Below, in pieces: positions 36,201 through 45,973 of a DNA stretch of 64,000 nt (its first letter is position 1; each line of letters starts with the position of its first letter). This DNA comes from Microplitis mediator (Eukaryota > Arthropoda > Insecta > Hymenoptera > Braconidae). The notes below the pieces were generated by a model, which was given only the letters and a program-made list of their open reading frames with translations, searched no databases and was not told the DNA's origin. The stretch lies in contig NC_079969.1 in assembly GCF_029852145.1 (NCBI RefSeq), positions 2,170,001 through 2,234,000 on the forward strand, written 5' to 3'. The translations under genes and the position numbers were made by a program.

Positions 36201-36986
36201 GTTAAATTAAAATCGATACAGTGAATAATGGTTCGATTCATCGATATAAATAAATCGATTATTCTAATAATTAACCAATTAATCAAAATTTTAAACTGAT
36301 AAAAAATTTTAATAAATAAATCGATGTATAGAAACATGATTCGATATATCGAAGTATCGATAATCGTTTTTTCCCAAAATTCAATTTATTATATGAAATA
36401 TCGAAGTTTAATTTAGTAAATCGATTTATCGAAATGATTTTGCCAATAGCAGCCATCATTTATTTTTCAAATAAACAAAAAAAACAGGAAAAAATTTTAA
36501 AAAATTCGTCGTTTTCAAAATTTTTCCCGCACTTTTTTAAAAAAAATTTCTCATCACAAGTAACTCATTTATAAAAACTCAATTTTTTAAATACGTGTCT
36601 GCTACTCCAGTTTCATTACATCGAATCATACGAGTCGATTTTTTTCATTACCGCCATTATTTAAAAAATAATAATAAAAAAAAAAATACATACTCTAAAT
36701 TATCTAGTCGTTGCAATAATTTACGGGGGTTCGAGTACGGGCCAAATGTTTCAGTGCACGGTCTCGGCGCGCAATCAGCAGCATGATAGACAACGATTCC
36801 ATACCGCGTCCCGCTATATTCCGAAAAGTAATCCTGCTCTTCAATGTTGCCCTGGTTGAAGTACTCCAATGTCGGTATTAAATAATTTGTCTTCAAGTCA
36901 TTAAAATATGCGCCATTGGCTGCGGTCCCTTCTATCACAAAAATAACGTCCGCTTGCATCCCATGTTCTGTTGCATTTACGACCAT
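33224..36986 (-). CDS. MED25: Mediator subunit MED25, tandem copy 2
   Basis: The same five-exon plan: 36694-36986, 33844-35827, 33665-33724, 33465-33590 and 33224-33376; 2616 nt, 871 residues, fully open. VWA-like, linker, ACID (about 466-612) and Gln-rich tail are all present. Compared with copy 1, ACID shows about 25 differences in roughly 150 residues, whereas the preceding linker and following region are almost identical. Exon 1 differs from the other two copies (EEQDYFSEYSGTRYG, ADCAPRP), looks closest to the general MED25 pattern and may be ancestral. The protein ends DDVPNYDYNR. Intron 1 is only 0.87 kb and rich in ATCGAT words. Confidence 0.95.
35828..36693. repeat. TCGAT-rich intron 1 of copy 2, shared with copy 3
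   Basis: Many ATCGATTTAT / ATCGATATAT words occur with spacing of about 20-40 bp. The whole intron aligns with 43080-43850 in copy 3. It contains the uninterrupted sequence GTGTCTGCTACTCCAGTTTC near 36595, the empty site of the element found at 43860. Confidence 0.8.
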
Positions 36987-38884
36987 TTTATTATATATTT
37001 CAATTCTTTGTCACAACAAATTAAATTTCAAACATTAAATTTGAAAAACAAAATTAGATATTTTTTTAACCAACACTATTTTCACTACTTCATATATATA
37101 TTATATATATTTAGTTTAAATATTTATCATTTAAAAAAATTATTAATGATTTTATTGTTTGTTGATTAATTATTCAATTCAAAAAAATTTATTTGTCACA
37201 CTCGTGTCCACATGCTTTTATTTTTCTCGAGGTTATGTCGCACGAGTTGTGTACATGATGACGTAGGAAGTTTTGGGTACCATCAGAATAGTCTAACAAT
37301 AAAAGTTGCTAATGAGCATCGTGTTGTGTCCTCAGTGGCCTCAGGTGCCTCCACCTGTTAATTAATTAGTGAACTTGAGATCCATAAATAGGCGCGCATT
37401 TAAATTTCATTTGAAATTATATATTATCTTACAACACTTATTGCGTCTTATCAATATTTAGTCAATAATTTAAATAATAAATCGTCGTGGCACATACTTA
37501 TTAAATTATATATTTTATAATAGGGGAGGGTGGGGCAGAGCGGCCCCCCTAGACCATTTATTATTTTTGGTGGCTTTCAACCATAAGATCACTTTACTTT
37601 TGTCCTATTTCGGACAAATTTATGGACATTTTGCCAAAATTCTGAAAAATTTTTTTTTTTTTGTGGGGCAGAGCGGCCCCCCTTCAAAAAGTGATAAAAA
37701 AAATTTTTTTTTTCGTTTTTTTTTTTTTTAAATTGTTTTCATCATTAAGAATGTATTTCTTTCTCTTGACAACTATTTTTGGTTTTATATTACTCGAAAA
37801 AAATTTTTTAAAGCGTAAAAAATCGTTCACTCTCGATTACCTTAATTACTAATTGTTATTTAATAAAAAAAAAATCAATTCTATAATTTTACTTTATTTC
37901 AAAAATTTATCAACTAAAAAAAAAAATTTAATTTTTATAAATTTTTAGTGACCAAATTTGCCTCTTACAAAAAGAAACGGCCGAAAAATATGAAAAAATA
38001 ATTTTTTCGGGAGTTTCGGCTGGTCCATTTTGTCCCAGGTGTTATGCGTAGGGCTAGAAATGTGGAATTATAATAATTTTTTTTTAATTTGACGATAAAA
38101 ATATGAAAAAATCACTTTTTCAAAATTTTGGGCTTGTCCATTTTGCCCCAAATGTCATGCGTAGGGGTTAAAATGCGCAAACATTTCGGATTTATAGTAA
38201 TTAGTCGAAAAAATAAAATTTTTTTTTTGGTCAAAATTTCAGGGGGGCCGCTCTGCCCCACCCTCCCCTAAGAAACTTTAAATAAAAAATAAATAAATCT
38301 TTATTTTGTATTCAAAGAAATATAAATACAGTTGAGTGGTCTTGGAACGTTTCCTGTCATCCGATACTTAAAACCTAAACAAAACACGCATAAAAATCAT
38401 GAATAGGCCCTTGTTCTATAGTTAACAGTAAATATGGTTATAAACAAATGCATACTCTATCGACAAATGAGAAAAGGACATATTTAATAAATAAATGTCA
38501 CTTATAAATGAAAAGCATATCACAAGAACTCAACTATTATTGTTAATATATATACATATTAAGTAAAGAGTGACTCGTAAAATAAATAAATTAATAGAAA
38601 TATAGAAATATAGCATTAGAATAATTATAATGGTGTTTCATGATAAATAATAATGTCAATCGTATTAAATAATTAAATATAGAATAATTAACTAAAAATT
38701 TGTATTTAAGTACAGGAAAATGGAATATAAGTAATATAAGAAGTGAGTAAAATCATAGAACGTATAAATAAAGAACGTAGATGTGTAAACTCATATCTCG
38801 TACGTATATTAGTAGGTTTAGATTTTGATTATAAAATTATATGATGCTGGCGATAGTATATTATATATATATTTATTTATTTAT
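36987..38884. other. Spacer between MED25 copies 2 and 3
   Basis: 36987-37262 is the copy 2 promoter and is nearly repeated at 44573-44860 beside copy 3. The mariner-type MITE at 37521-38270 follows. 38271-38850 is plain AT-rich DNA in which I see no gene; the short frames are unconvincing. Confidence 0.6.
37521..38270. mobile_element. TA-flanked MITE with GC-rich inverted ends (~746 bp)
   Basis: TA is followed by GGGGAGGGTGGGGCAGAGCG at the left; the right end is its reverse complement followed by TA. The inverted ends are about 28 bp, and GGGGCAGAGCGGCCCCCC is repeated internally near 37664. TA target sites point to the Tc1/mariner superfamily. The interior is AT-rich with no transposase. 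Confidence 0.85.
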
Positions 38885-39341
38885 TTATGAGTGTGAATGT
38901 AGCAGACATACGGACGACAATCGAAAAATTCAACAATCGATATCTCTGCGAAAAAACGATATAAGAAATTTTTATAACCGGGAATATATTCGTATTTTTC
39001 GTTATCTTTACACGCATTTTATTCTTTTTTTTTTTTGAGCTATAATTTTTAAAATTAAATTTTAATGAACATTTTCAGAAATATATCAAATTAACGTTTG
39101 TATTGGCGCTATATTCAAACTGGCGCAGTTTAAATTTTTAAATAATTTAACTATTGAAGTAAATGGTCGCTTTCTGTGGAAATTTTTAATTTCCCGCTAA
39201 GAAAATCGACGATTTTCGAAAAATTGGGAAGTTATTGTTTTCACCCCGATTTGCGAAAATCGAAATTTCATCGGATGTCGACGTTTTGAGATTCTAGGAA
39301 ATTATTCTGACTAATTTCAAAATGATGTCCGAGTGTATGTA

Positions 39342-39409
<68 letters not shown>

Positions 39410-40004
39410 CATGTGTATGACCGGTCTATAACTTTTTAACTAATGAACCGATTTGTATGGTTAAGGCAGCAATCGAAAGAGCTTGTTGGCCATCAACTTT
39501 TCTGAAAATTTCAGATCATTTGATCGAGTAGACTCGAATATATTGGCAAATTACGAAAAAAAGTTTTTTTTTTTTAATTTTTTTATCGATTTCTCAGAAA
39601 CGACTTATACGATCAATTTCAAAATCTACTCAGCTCTAGAACTTGATAAAACGCGTCGATTGCCGCCTCAACCATCAAAATCGGTCAATTCGTTCCTGAG
39701 ATATCGTGGGATAAAGAAATGCTAAAATCGGTTTTTTTCAAAAACAATTGCACACAAAAGAATTTTCGAGCTCAAAAATTTATCCACAATAATGTTTTTG
39801 AGCTCGAGGAGCTCGAAAACAGCGGGAAGTTTTGGGGCTGGCCCGCAGGGTCAACCGATAGACAAATTTTTTCTTTGGATTTTAAATGCAAAAAATTAGC
39901 GGGTATGATTTTAAAAAAATAATTTCAATATCGAGTTATTTATTCAATATTACACTTATTTACAAAATAACATTCATTAAGTTATTATAATTTTGAATAA
40001 CAAA
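38885..40004. mobile_element. 3' flank of MED25 copy 3 with inserted ~680-bp element
   Basis: The flank is parallel to 31745-33223. An element runs from about 39186 (TTTCCCGCTAAGAAAATCG) to about 39866 (AGCGGGAAGTTTTGGGGCTG, then GGTCAACCGATAGACAAATT). It contains a GT dinucleotide run at 39347-39406. Beside copy 1 the host sequence is uninterrupted, so the insertion separates copies 2 and 3 from copy 1. Frames at 39483-39922 lie within the element and show no protein family I know. Confidence 0.75.
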
Positions 40005-43000
40005 TTATCTATTAAAGTCGTAATTCGAAACGTCATCAAACTGCTGATTTGGTTGATTATTGTTGTTAATTGGCCGTACGTTTATTTGTCCTCGCGGTCC
40101 GACCATTTGTTGCTGCATTCCTAGAACTTGTTGTGGATTGTGTTGCTAAAATAATAATAAATTAATTAATTTATTAATTAGTATTGAATAGTAGCAGCAC
40201 AATGGCAATATTAATGATCATTCTATAAATTTACCTGCTGAAGTAAATGTCGCAGCTGTAAATTACTAGTTATCGCTGGTCTCATCATTCTTTGAGCATT
40301 CGGTTGCTGTCCAGCCATACCAGCATTTGGGTTTAATCCTCTCTGTGCTTGTTGTTGAGCCTGAAAATTAAGCATAGAAATTTAAAAAATCTTTGATATT
40401 TTTTATCAATTTCATAAGAAATATTATAAATTACCTCAATTTGCTGCTCAAATTGCATTTCTGGCTGTTGCGCGACCTCTAAATTTTGTTGAATCTGAAT
40501 ATTAATTAATTATTAATCGGCAATGATGACCAATTAATAATCACGATCTCCGATAATGGATCATCGATCATCAATAATTATTTACTTACATTAACTCCAT
40601 ACTGAGATTTGTATTGAGCTTCCTGTTGTTGAGCAGCCTCCAGAGTCTGTTTCAGCTGATGAATCTTCATCAAATTCTGCTGCCTGGCAGCTTTAGAATT
40701 ATTTTCATACATTTGTCTCTGCTGCTGCTGATGTCCACTGATCATACCCGCGCCTGAATTCTCAACCCCCTGCTGAGCCATCGCGCCCTGCAAGTTCATC
40801 TGACCCTGATTAGGCTGCTGGTTGGCCAGTCCCTGTTGCTGAGTAGGAACTTGGGTGATCTGGCCACCTCCCATAGTCATGGTATTGGTCTGCGACATCA
40901 TGATTCCTCCCTGAGAAACGATACCTCCCGCGGGCGGCATCTGCGGCGGAATACTCGTAGCAGTCGAAGGTCCACTTGGACCTCCAGCAGTTGGCGGAAA
41001 AATCTGCCCTCTAGAGGCAGCTTGAGATGACTTTTGCTGAATGACTTTTCTGATCCTATCAGCAAATGCCGCCTGATCATTAGGAATCAATCCTATATAT
41101 GCTCGTTTCTCAGCATAGTAAATTAAAATCAGAACTATAATTTCACACACTGACGAAGCCGCCGCAGATGTAAAATGAACGCAACCTGCGAATCCTGCGC
41201 TCATAATTTCAGTCAAAGATTCCAAAGCCTCACAAGGTGTTGGATGGAACACAACCTTCCTTGAGTTTTTAAAATAATCGCCGCCTATGCTATTAATCAG
41301 CTGCTTGTGCATCAGATGCATTGTCAACTTACGCGGCCAGGAATCAGCTTTCAACTCCGGCTCGCTGTCCTTAGGATTAGCAGTCACTCGACACAGAACC
41401 TGACGGGTCTGCTTCTGGGTGTCCGTTGGATTCTTGGCCTTTTCATGCCACTCGAGTTCTCCCTGCCAAATAGGAGGCCGATCTCTAGTCGTGACCTGTC
41501 CAGCACCAGCCGTCACCGGTTGATGCTGAGGCGCCGCTGCGGTGGTCTGCGGCGGAACACTCGTAGCAGTCGAAGATCCACTTGGACCTCCAGCAGATGG
41601 CGGGAGAATCTGCCCTCTAGAGGCAGCTGGAGATGACTTTTGATGCTGAATGGCTTTTCTAATCCTATCAACAAATGCCGCCTGATCATTAGGAATAAAT
41701 CCTCTATATGTTCGTTTCTCAGCATAGTAAAGTAAAATCAGAACTTTAAATTCACACGCCGGTAGAGCCGAAGCAGATGTAATATAAACGCAACCCGCGA
41801 ATCCTAAGCTCATTATTTTAGTCAAAGATTCCAAAGCTTCACAAGGTGTCGGATGAAACAAAACGCTCTTTGAGTTTTTCAAATAACCGCCGCCTATGCT
41901 ACCAAACAGCTGCTTGGGCATCAGATGCATTGTCAATTTACCCGGCCAGGAATCAGCTTTCAACTCCGGCTCGCTGTCCTTAGGATTAGCAGTCACTCGA
42001 CACAGAACCTGACGGGTCTGCTTCTGGGCGTCCGTTGGATTCTTGGCCATTTCCGGCCACTCGAGTACTCCCTGCCAAATAGGAGGCCGCTCTCTGGTCG
42101 TGACCTGTCCAGCACCAGCCGCCACAGGCTGATGCTGAGGCGCTGCTGCAGTAGTCTGCGTAACCTTCTGCTGAACTGAAGTTGGTCCAGAAGTTCCAGT
42201 GGAACTGACAGCAGCTATCGGTGCGATTTGCATCGTCTGCTGCTGTAACTGTTGCTGCTGTTGCTGCTGCAGATACATGCTGCGAATTTGTTGTTGTTGC
42301 TGGGGGGTAAGCTGGGCCTGCTGGTTCTGCTGAGGAGCCTGAGGTGCCGGGGCACTGGGTTGCATTCCATTGGCTTCCATACGTTGGTTGAAGGGAACAT
42401 TGATACTCGTCAGGGCTGTCGGTGGCTGCGCCAACTGGGCAATCAAGGCAGCGCCTTGACTGTTAGACTGGACAGTGGCCCCATGATTGAACCCGAGGTT
42501 TATCGGAGTCGCGTTTCTGAACGCAGGGTTCTGTGGTGCTGGATGCTGGGGGATGTTTGCGTTGGGTTGATTTGTGTTGGGACTGTCGTGGACTGGAACT
42601 GGACTCGAGGGAATCTGGACTGTGTTTGCAGCTGCCGTATGGACTGGAGTTACGTTTGTTGGGTTCTCGGCTCGCTCTTTCAGGTTGAGGTTGTGGAGGA
42701 GTACGAGATTGCGAGGGTCTTTGGCGTAGTTCTTTATCTGCGAGCTTTGGGGATCACCCATGGCGAGCTCGAGTAGTTTGAAGAACTCGGGTATTTTTCG
42801 GGGAGAGACTAACGAGAGGTTGATGTTGCGTTTTTGGAAGAGCGGCGGGAGGGATTCGATTGTGCAGCCAAGGAATTTGGCGGTTTCTTGGACGGAGATC
42901 TGATAAGGTGGCGAGTTGCAGACGAGGATGCAGTGCTTCTGAGATGCGGTGCTGGGCTCTCGTTCCAATTGGAGATTTTCGAAGCCCACCAGAGCTGTTG

Positions 43001-44572
43001 CGAGACCTTCTGCTATATTTGCGTGAGATTCTCCGCGGCCGCCGACCATTCTGTAGGATAATATTTATTTAGTTTGAGTAAATTCGATATTTTAGTTTGA
43101 TATATCGGAATTTGAATTCATAAATCAATACATCGATTTTTTAAAGGAAAAATCGATAAATCAAAACTGAAATTTATTAACTGGAATAGGATTTTGAAAT
43201 AAGTATGAATCGATTTATTGAAACCTCGAGATATTAAAGATCGATATATCGAATCGGTGAAAATTTTTTTTTGATACATAGAAATTTGAATCTGAATCTA
43301 TAAAAATTTGAGTTGATACATGGGAATCAAAATCAACAAAACGATACATCGAAGAATGATTCGATAGCTCGAAATTAATGTATCGATGTATCAAATGACA
43401 AAAATTGATTTTTATAAAATTGAAATCAAGTAATAAATCGATGTATTGAAAGTTGAATTGGAATCGATACATCGAATTATGGTTCGATTTATCGATATGA
43501 ATAAATCGATTGTTCTAATTGTTAACCAATTAATCAAAATTTTAAACTGATAAAAAATTTTAATGAATAAATCGATGTATAGAAACATGATTCGATACAT
43601 GGAAGTATCGATAATCGTTATTTCCCAAAATTCAATTTATTATTTGAAATATTGAAATTTAATTTAATAATTCGATTTATCGAAATGATTTTGCCAATAG
43701 CAGCCATCATTTATTTTTTAAATAAACAAAAAAACACAGGAAAAAATTTTAAAAAATTCGTCGTTTTCAAAATTTTTCCCGCACTTTTTTTAAAAAAAAT
43801 TTCTCATCACAAGTAACTCATTTATAAAAACTCAATTTTCCAAATAAGTGTCTGCTACTTAGGAATGGGCGATATTGAAAAAAAACATCGATATCGTAAC
43901 ATCGATAGTTTTAGTTTTTTATTATCGAGTATCGATATATCTTGTCCAAAAAATATCAATAGAAAACATCGATACTTTAGAAAAAAAACATCGATAGTTG
44001 AAATATCGACAGATATCGCCCATTCCTAATTAAAAAAAAATATCGATATCGTAACATCGATAGTTTTAGTTTTCTATTATCGAGTATCGGTATATTGTCT
44101 CCAAAAAATATCGATAGAAAACATCGATACTTTGGAAAAAAAACATCGATAGTTGAAATATCGATAGATATCGCCCATCCCTACTGCTACTCCAGTTTCA
44201 TTACATCGAATCATACGAGTTCGATTTTTTTCATTACCGCCATTATTTAAAAAATAATAATAAAAAAAAAAATACATACTCTAAATTATCTAGTCGTTGC
44301 AATAATTTATGGGGATTCGAGTACGGGCCAAATGTGTCAGTGCACGGTCTCGGTAAACAATCAGCAGCATGATAGATAACGATTCCATACCGCGTCGTGC
44401 TATTTTCCGTAACGTATTCCCGATCTTCAATGTTACCCTGGTTGAAGTACTCCAATGTCGGTATTAAATAATTTGTCTTCAAGTCATTAAAATATGCGCC
44501 ATTGGCTGCGGTCCCTTCTATCACAAAAATAACGTCCGCTTGAATCCCATGTTCTGTTGCATTTACGACCAT
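40005..44572 (-). CDS. MED25: MED25 tandem copy 3 with duplicated ACID domain
   Basis: Five exons: 44280-44572, 40590-43050, 40435-40494, 40235-40360 and 40005-40145; 3081 nt, 1026 residues, open throughout. The VWA-like domain is intact. The linker lacks about 44 residues found in copies 1 and 2 (joined at ...NHGA|TVQSN). ACID is present twice, at about 421-568 (IWQGVLEWPEM) and 625-773 (IWQGELEWHEK). Each is preceded by TTAAAPQHQPV and VTTR, so the duplicated block runs from there to ...TATSVPPQ. The last exon lacks four codons and the protein ends DDVSNYDFNR. Tandem ACID is the architecture of vertebrate PTOV1, but here it is combined with VWA. Exon 1 is almost identical to copy 1. Confidence 0.94.
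43051..43851. repeat. TCGAT-rich intron 1 of copy 3
   Basis: It is similar along its length to intron 1 of copy 2 (35828-36600), with ATCGATTTAT-type words and the closing TTTTTCCCGCAC and ATCACAAGTAACTC landmarks. Antisense frames here are repeat shadows. Confidence 0.75.
43852..44191. mobile_element. 324-bp hAT-like insertion in copy 3 intron 1
   Basis: The element at 43860-44183 begins TAGGAATGGGCGATATTGAA and ends GATATCGCCCATCCCTA. It is flanked by CTGCTACT on both sides (43852-43859 and 44184-44191). An internal end, ATATCGCCCATTCCTAA at about 44012-44029, followed by a second near-complete half shows a head-to-tail partial dimer. The equivalent sites in copy 2 (near 36596) and copy 1 (near 31215) are empty. 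Confidence 0.9.
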
Positions 44573-45973
44573 TTTATTATTTATTTCAATTCTTTATCAC
44601 AACAAATTAAATTTCAAACATTAAATTTAAAAAACAAAATTACAAATTTTTTTAACCAATACTATTTTCACTACTTCATATATATATTACATATATTTAG
44701 TTTACATATTTATCATTTAAAAAAATTATTCAATGATTTTATTGTTTGTTAATTAATTATTTAATTCAAAAAAATTTATTTGTCACACTCGTGTCCACAG
44801 TCCACATGATTTTGTTTTTCTCGAGGTTCTGTCGCACGAGTTGTGTACATGTTGATGTTTGAATTTTTCTGCTGATGATAATCTAGAAATTTTAATTAAT
44901 TCTCACTCTAATTGCGCCATTGTCGCTGTCAAAAAATCCGCGGCAAATTCAAATCACGTAAGAAAAAAATTAATACTTAAAAAATAATTTTTTAAAAATT
45001 CCCGCGGTTTTTTAAAAAGTTTGAATTTCCCCTTCGATCTCCAGTATCTCCTCCATAAAATTTTGAGGGAAATTCAAATTTTCCGAGTTTCATTGATGGA
45101 AAATAAAATATTTAATTACTAAATAAATTTTTTTACGTGACGTGTACGGACATAAACGTGTTCCGATACGCATGCGCAGTAAAACATTACGTGGCAGTGT
45201 ATCAGTCACGAGTGAAAAAGAGACAGCAGCAGCTGAATGCTGTCGTAAAAGTGTAAAAAAATAATAAAACTTTTAGTAAAAATAATTTAAAAAATTGTAA
45301 TTAATTAATTTACATTACGCGCATTATTGTAATTAAATTTGTCAGTTAATTAAGTTCAATAATTACACTTTCATTCGCTAACATCCAATTCAATATTTAA
45401 CGTGACATATTTTGTTTTAACATTTATATATATATACATATATACATATATATATTTATATTAATAAAGTGATATTGTGATGATTTAATTATCAATTAAA
45501 TTCAAAGTAAGTATCAATTAATTTTTTCAAAATTTAAAAATTTTTTTTACCCGCCATCTTAAAATTTTTTATTTTTTTTTTTTTAATTAATTTAAAAAAA
45601 AAAAAAAAAATTTGCTGTTCCATATGCAAGGAAATTTTTAAGGTTAATCGAAAATATTTTTATTAAAAAAAAATATGGTGGTGGGTAAAAAGGGGTGGGG
45701 ATTTTCTGATACTGAAGTTAGCAGACGTCTTATAATTTTTGGATTTTTTTTTAGACAGAAGTTAAAAAAAAATATTTGAAAAAATTGCACCTGTAGTTTT
45801 TAAAATTTTCTACATGTGCATATTTTTATTTTATTTTTTTACAATTGATTTATTGAAATACGAAAATTCAAAAATTTTCAAATGTCTGCTAACTTTATTA
45901 TCATGGGGATTTTTGGGGTTAGAATTTTCAAAAATTCAAATTTTATTGACGTTTAATTTTTTGAAGCGTAATT
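44573..45973. promoter_or_regulatory. Head-to-head promoter of MED25 copy 3 and Sec24
   Basis: 44573-44860 repeats the copy 2 promoter. An NRF-1-like site ACGCATGCGCAG is at 45168-45179, followed by initiator-like ATCAGTCACG near 45210. A 5' UTR exon probably runs to 45509, with donor GTAAGTATC, and its intron ends at the AG before 45967. That intron holds a family-1 MITE at 45707-45904. The exon limits are inferred from splice-site quality only. Confidence 0.5.
45707..45904. mobile_element. Family-1 MITE in the Sec24 5' intron
   Basis: It opens TGATACTGAAGTTAGCAGAC and closes GTCTGCTAACTTTATTATCA. The internal CACCTGTAG and CTACATGTGCA blocks are present. The copy is slightly diverged, at 198 bp. 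Confidence 0.8.

Noticed and set aside
39483..39922. Two frames in the MED25 copy 3 3' flank
   Set aside because: They fall within the inserted element, whose relics elsewhere do not keep the frames.
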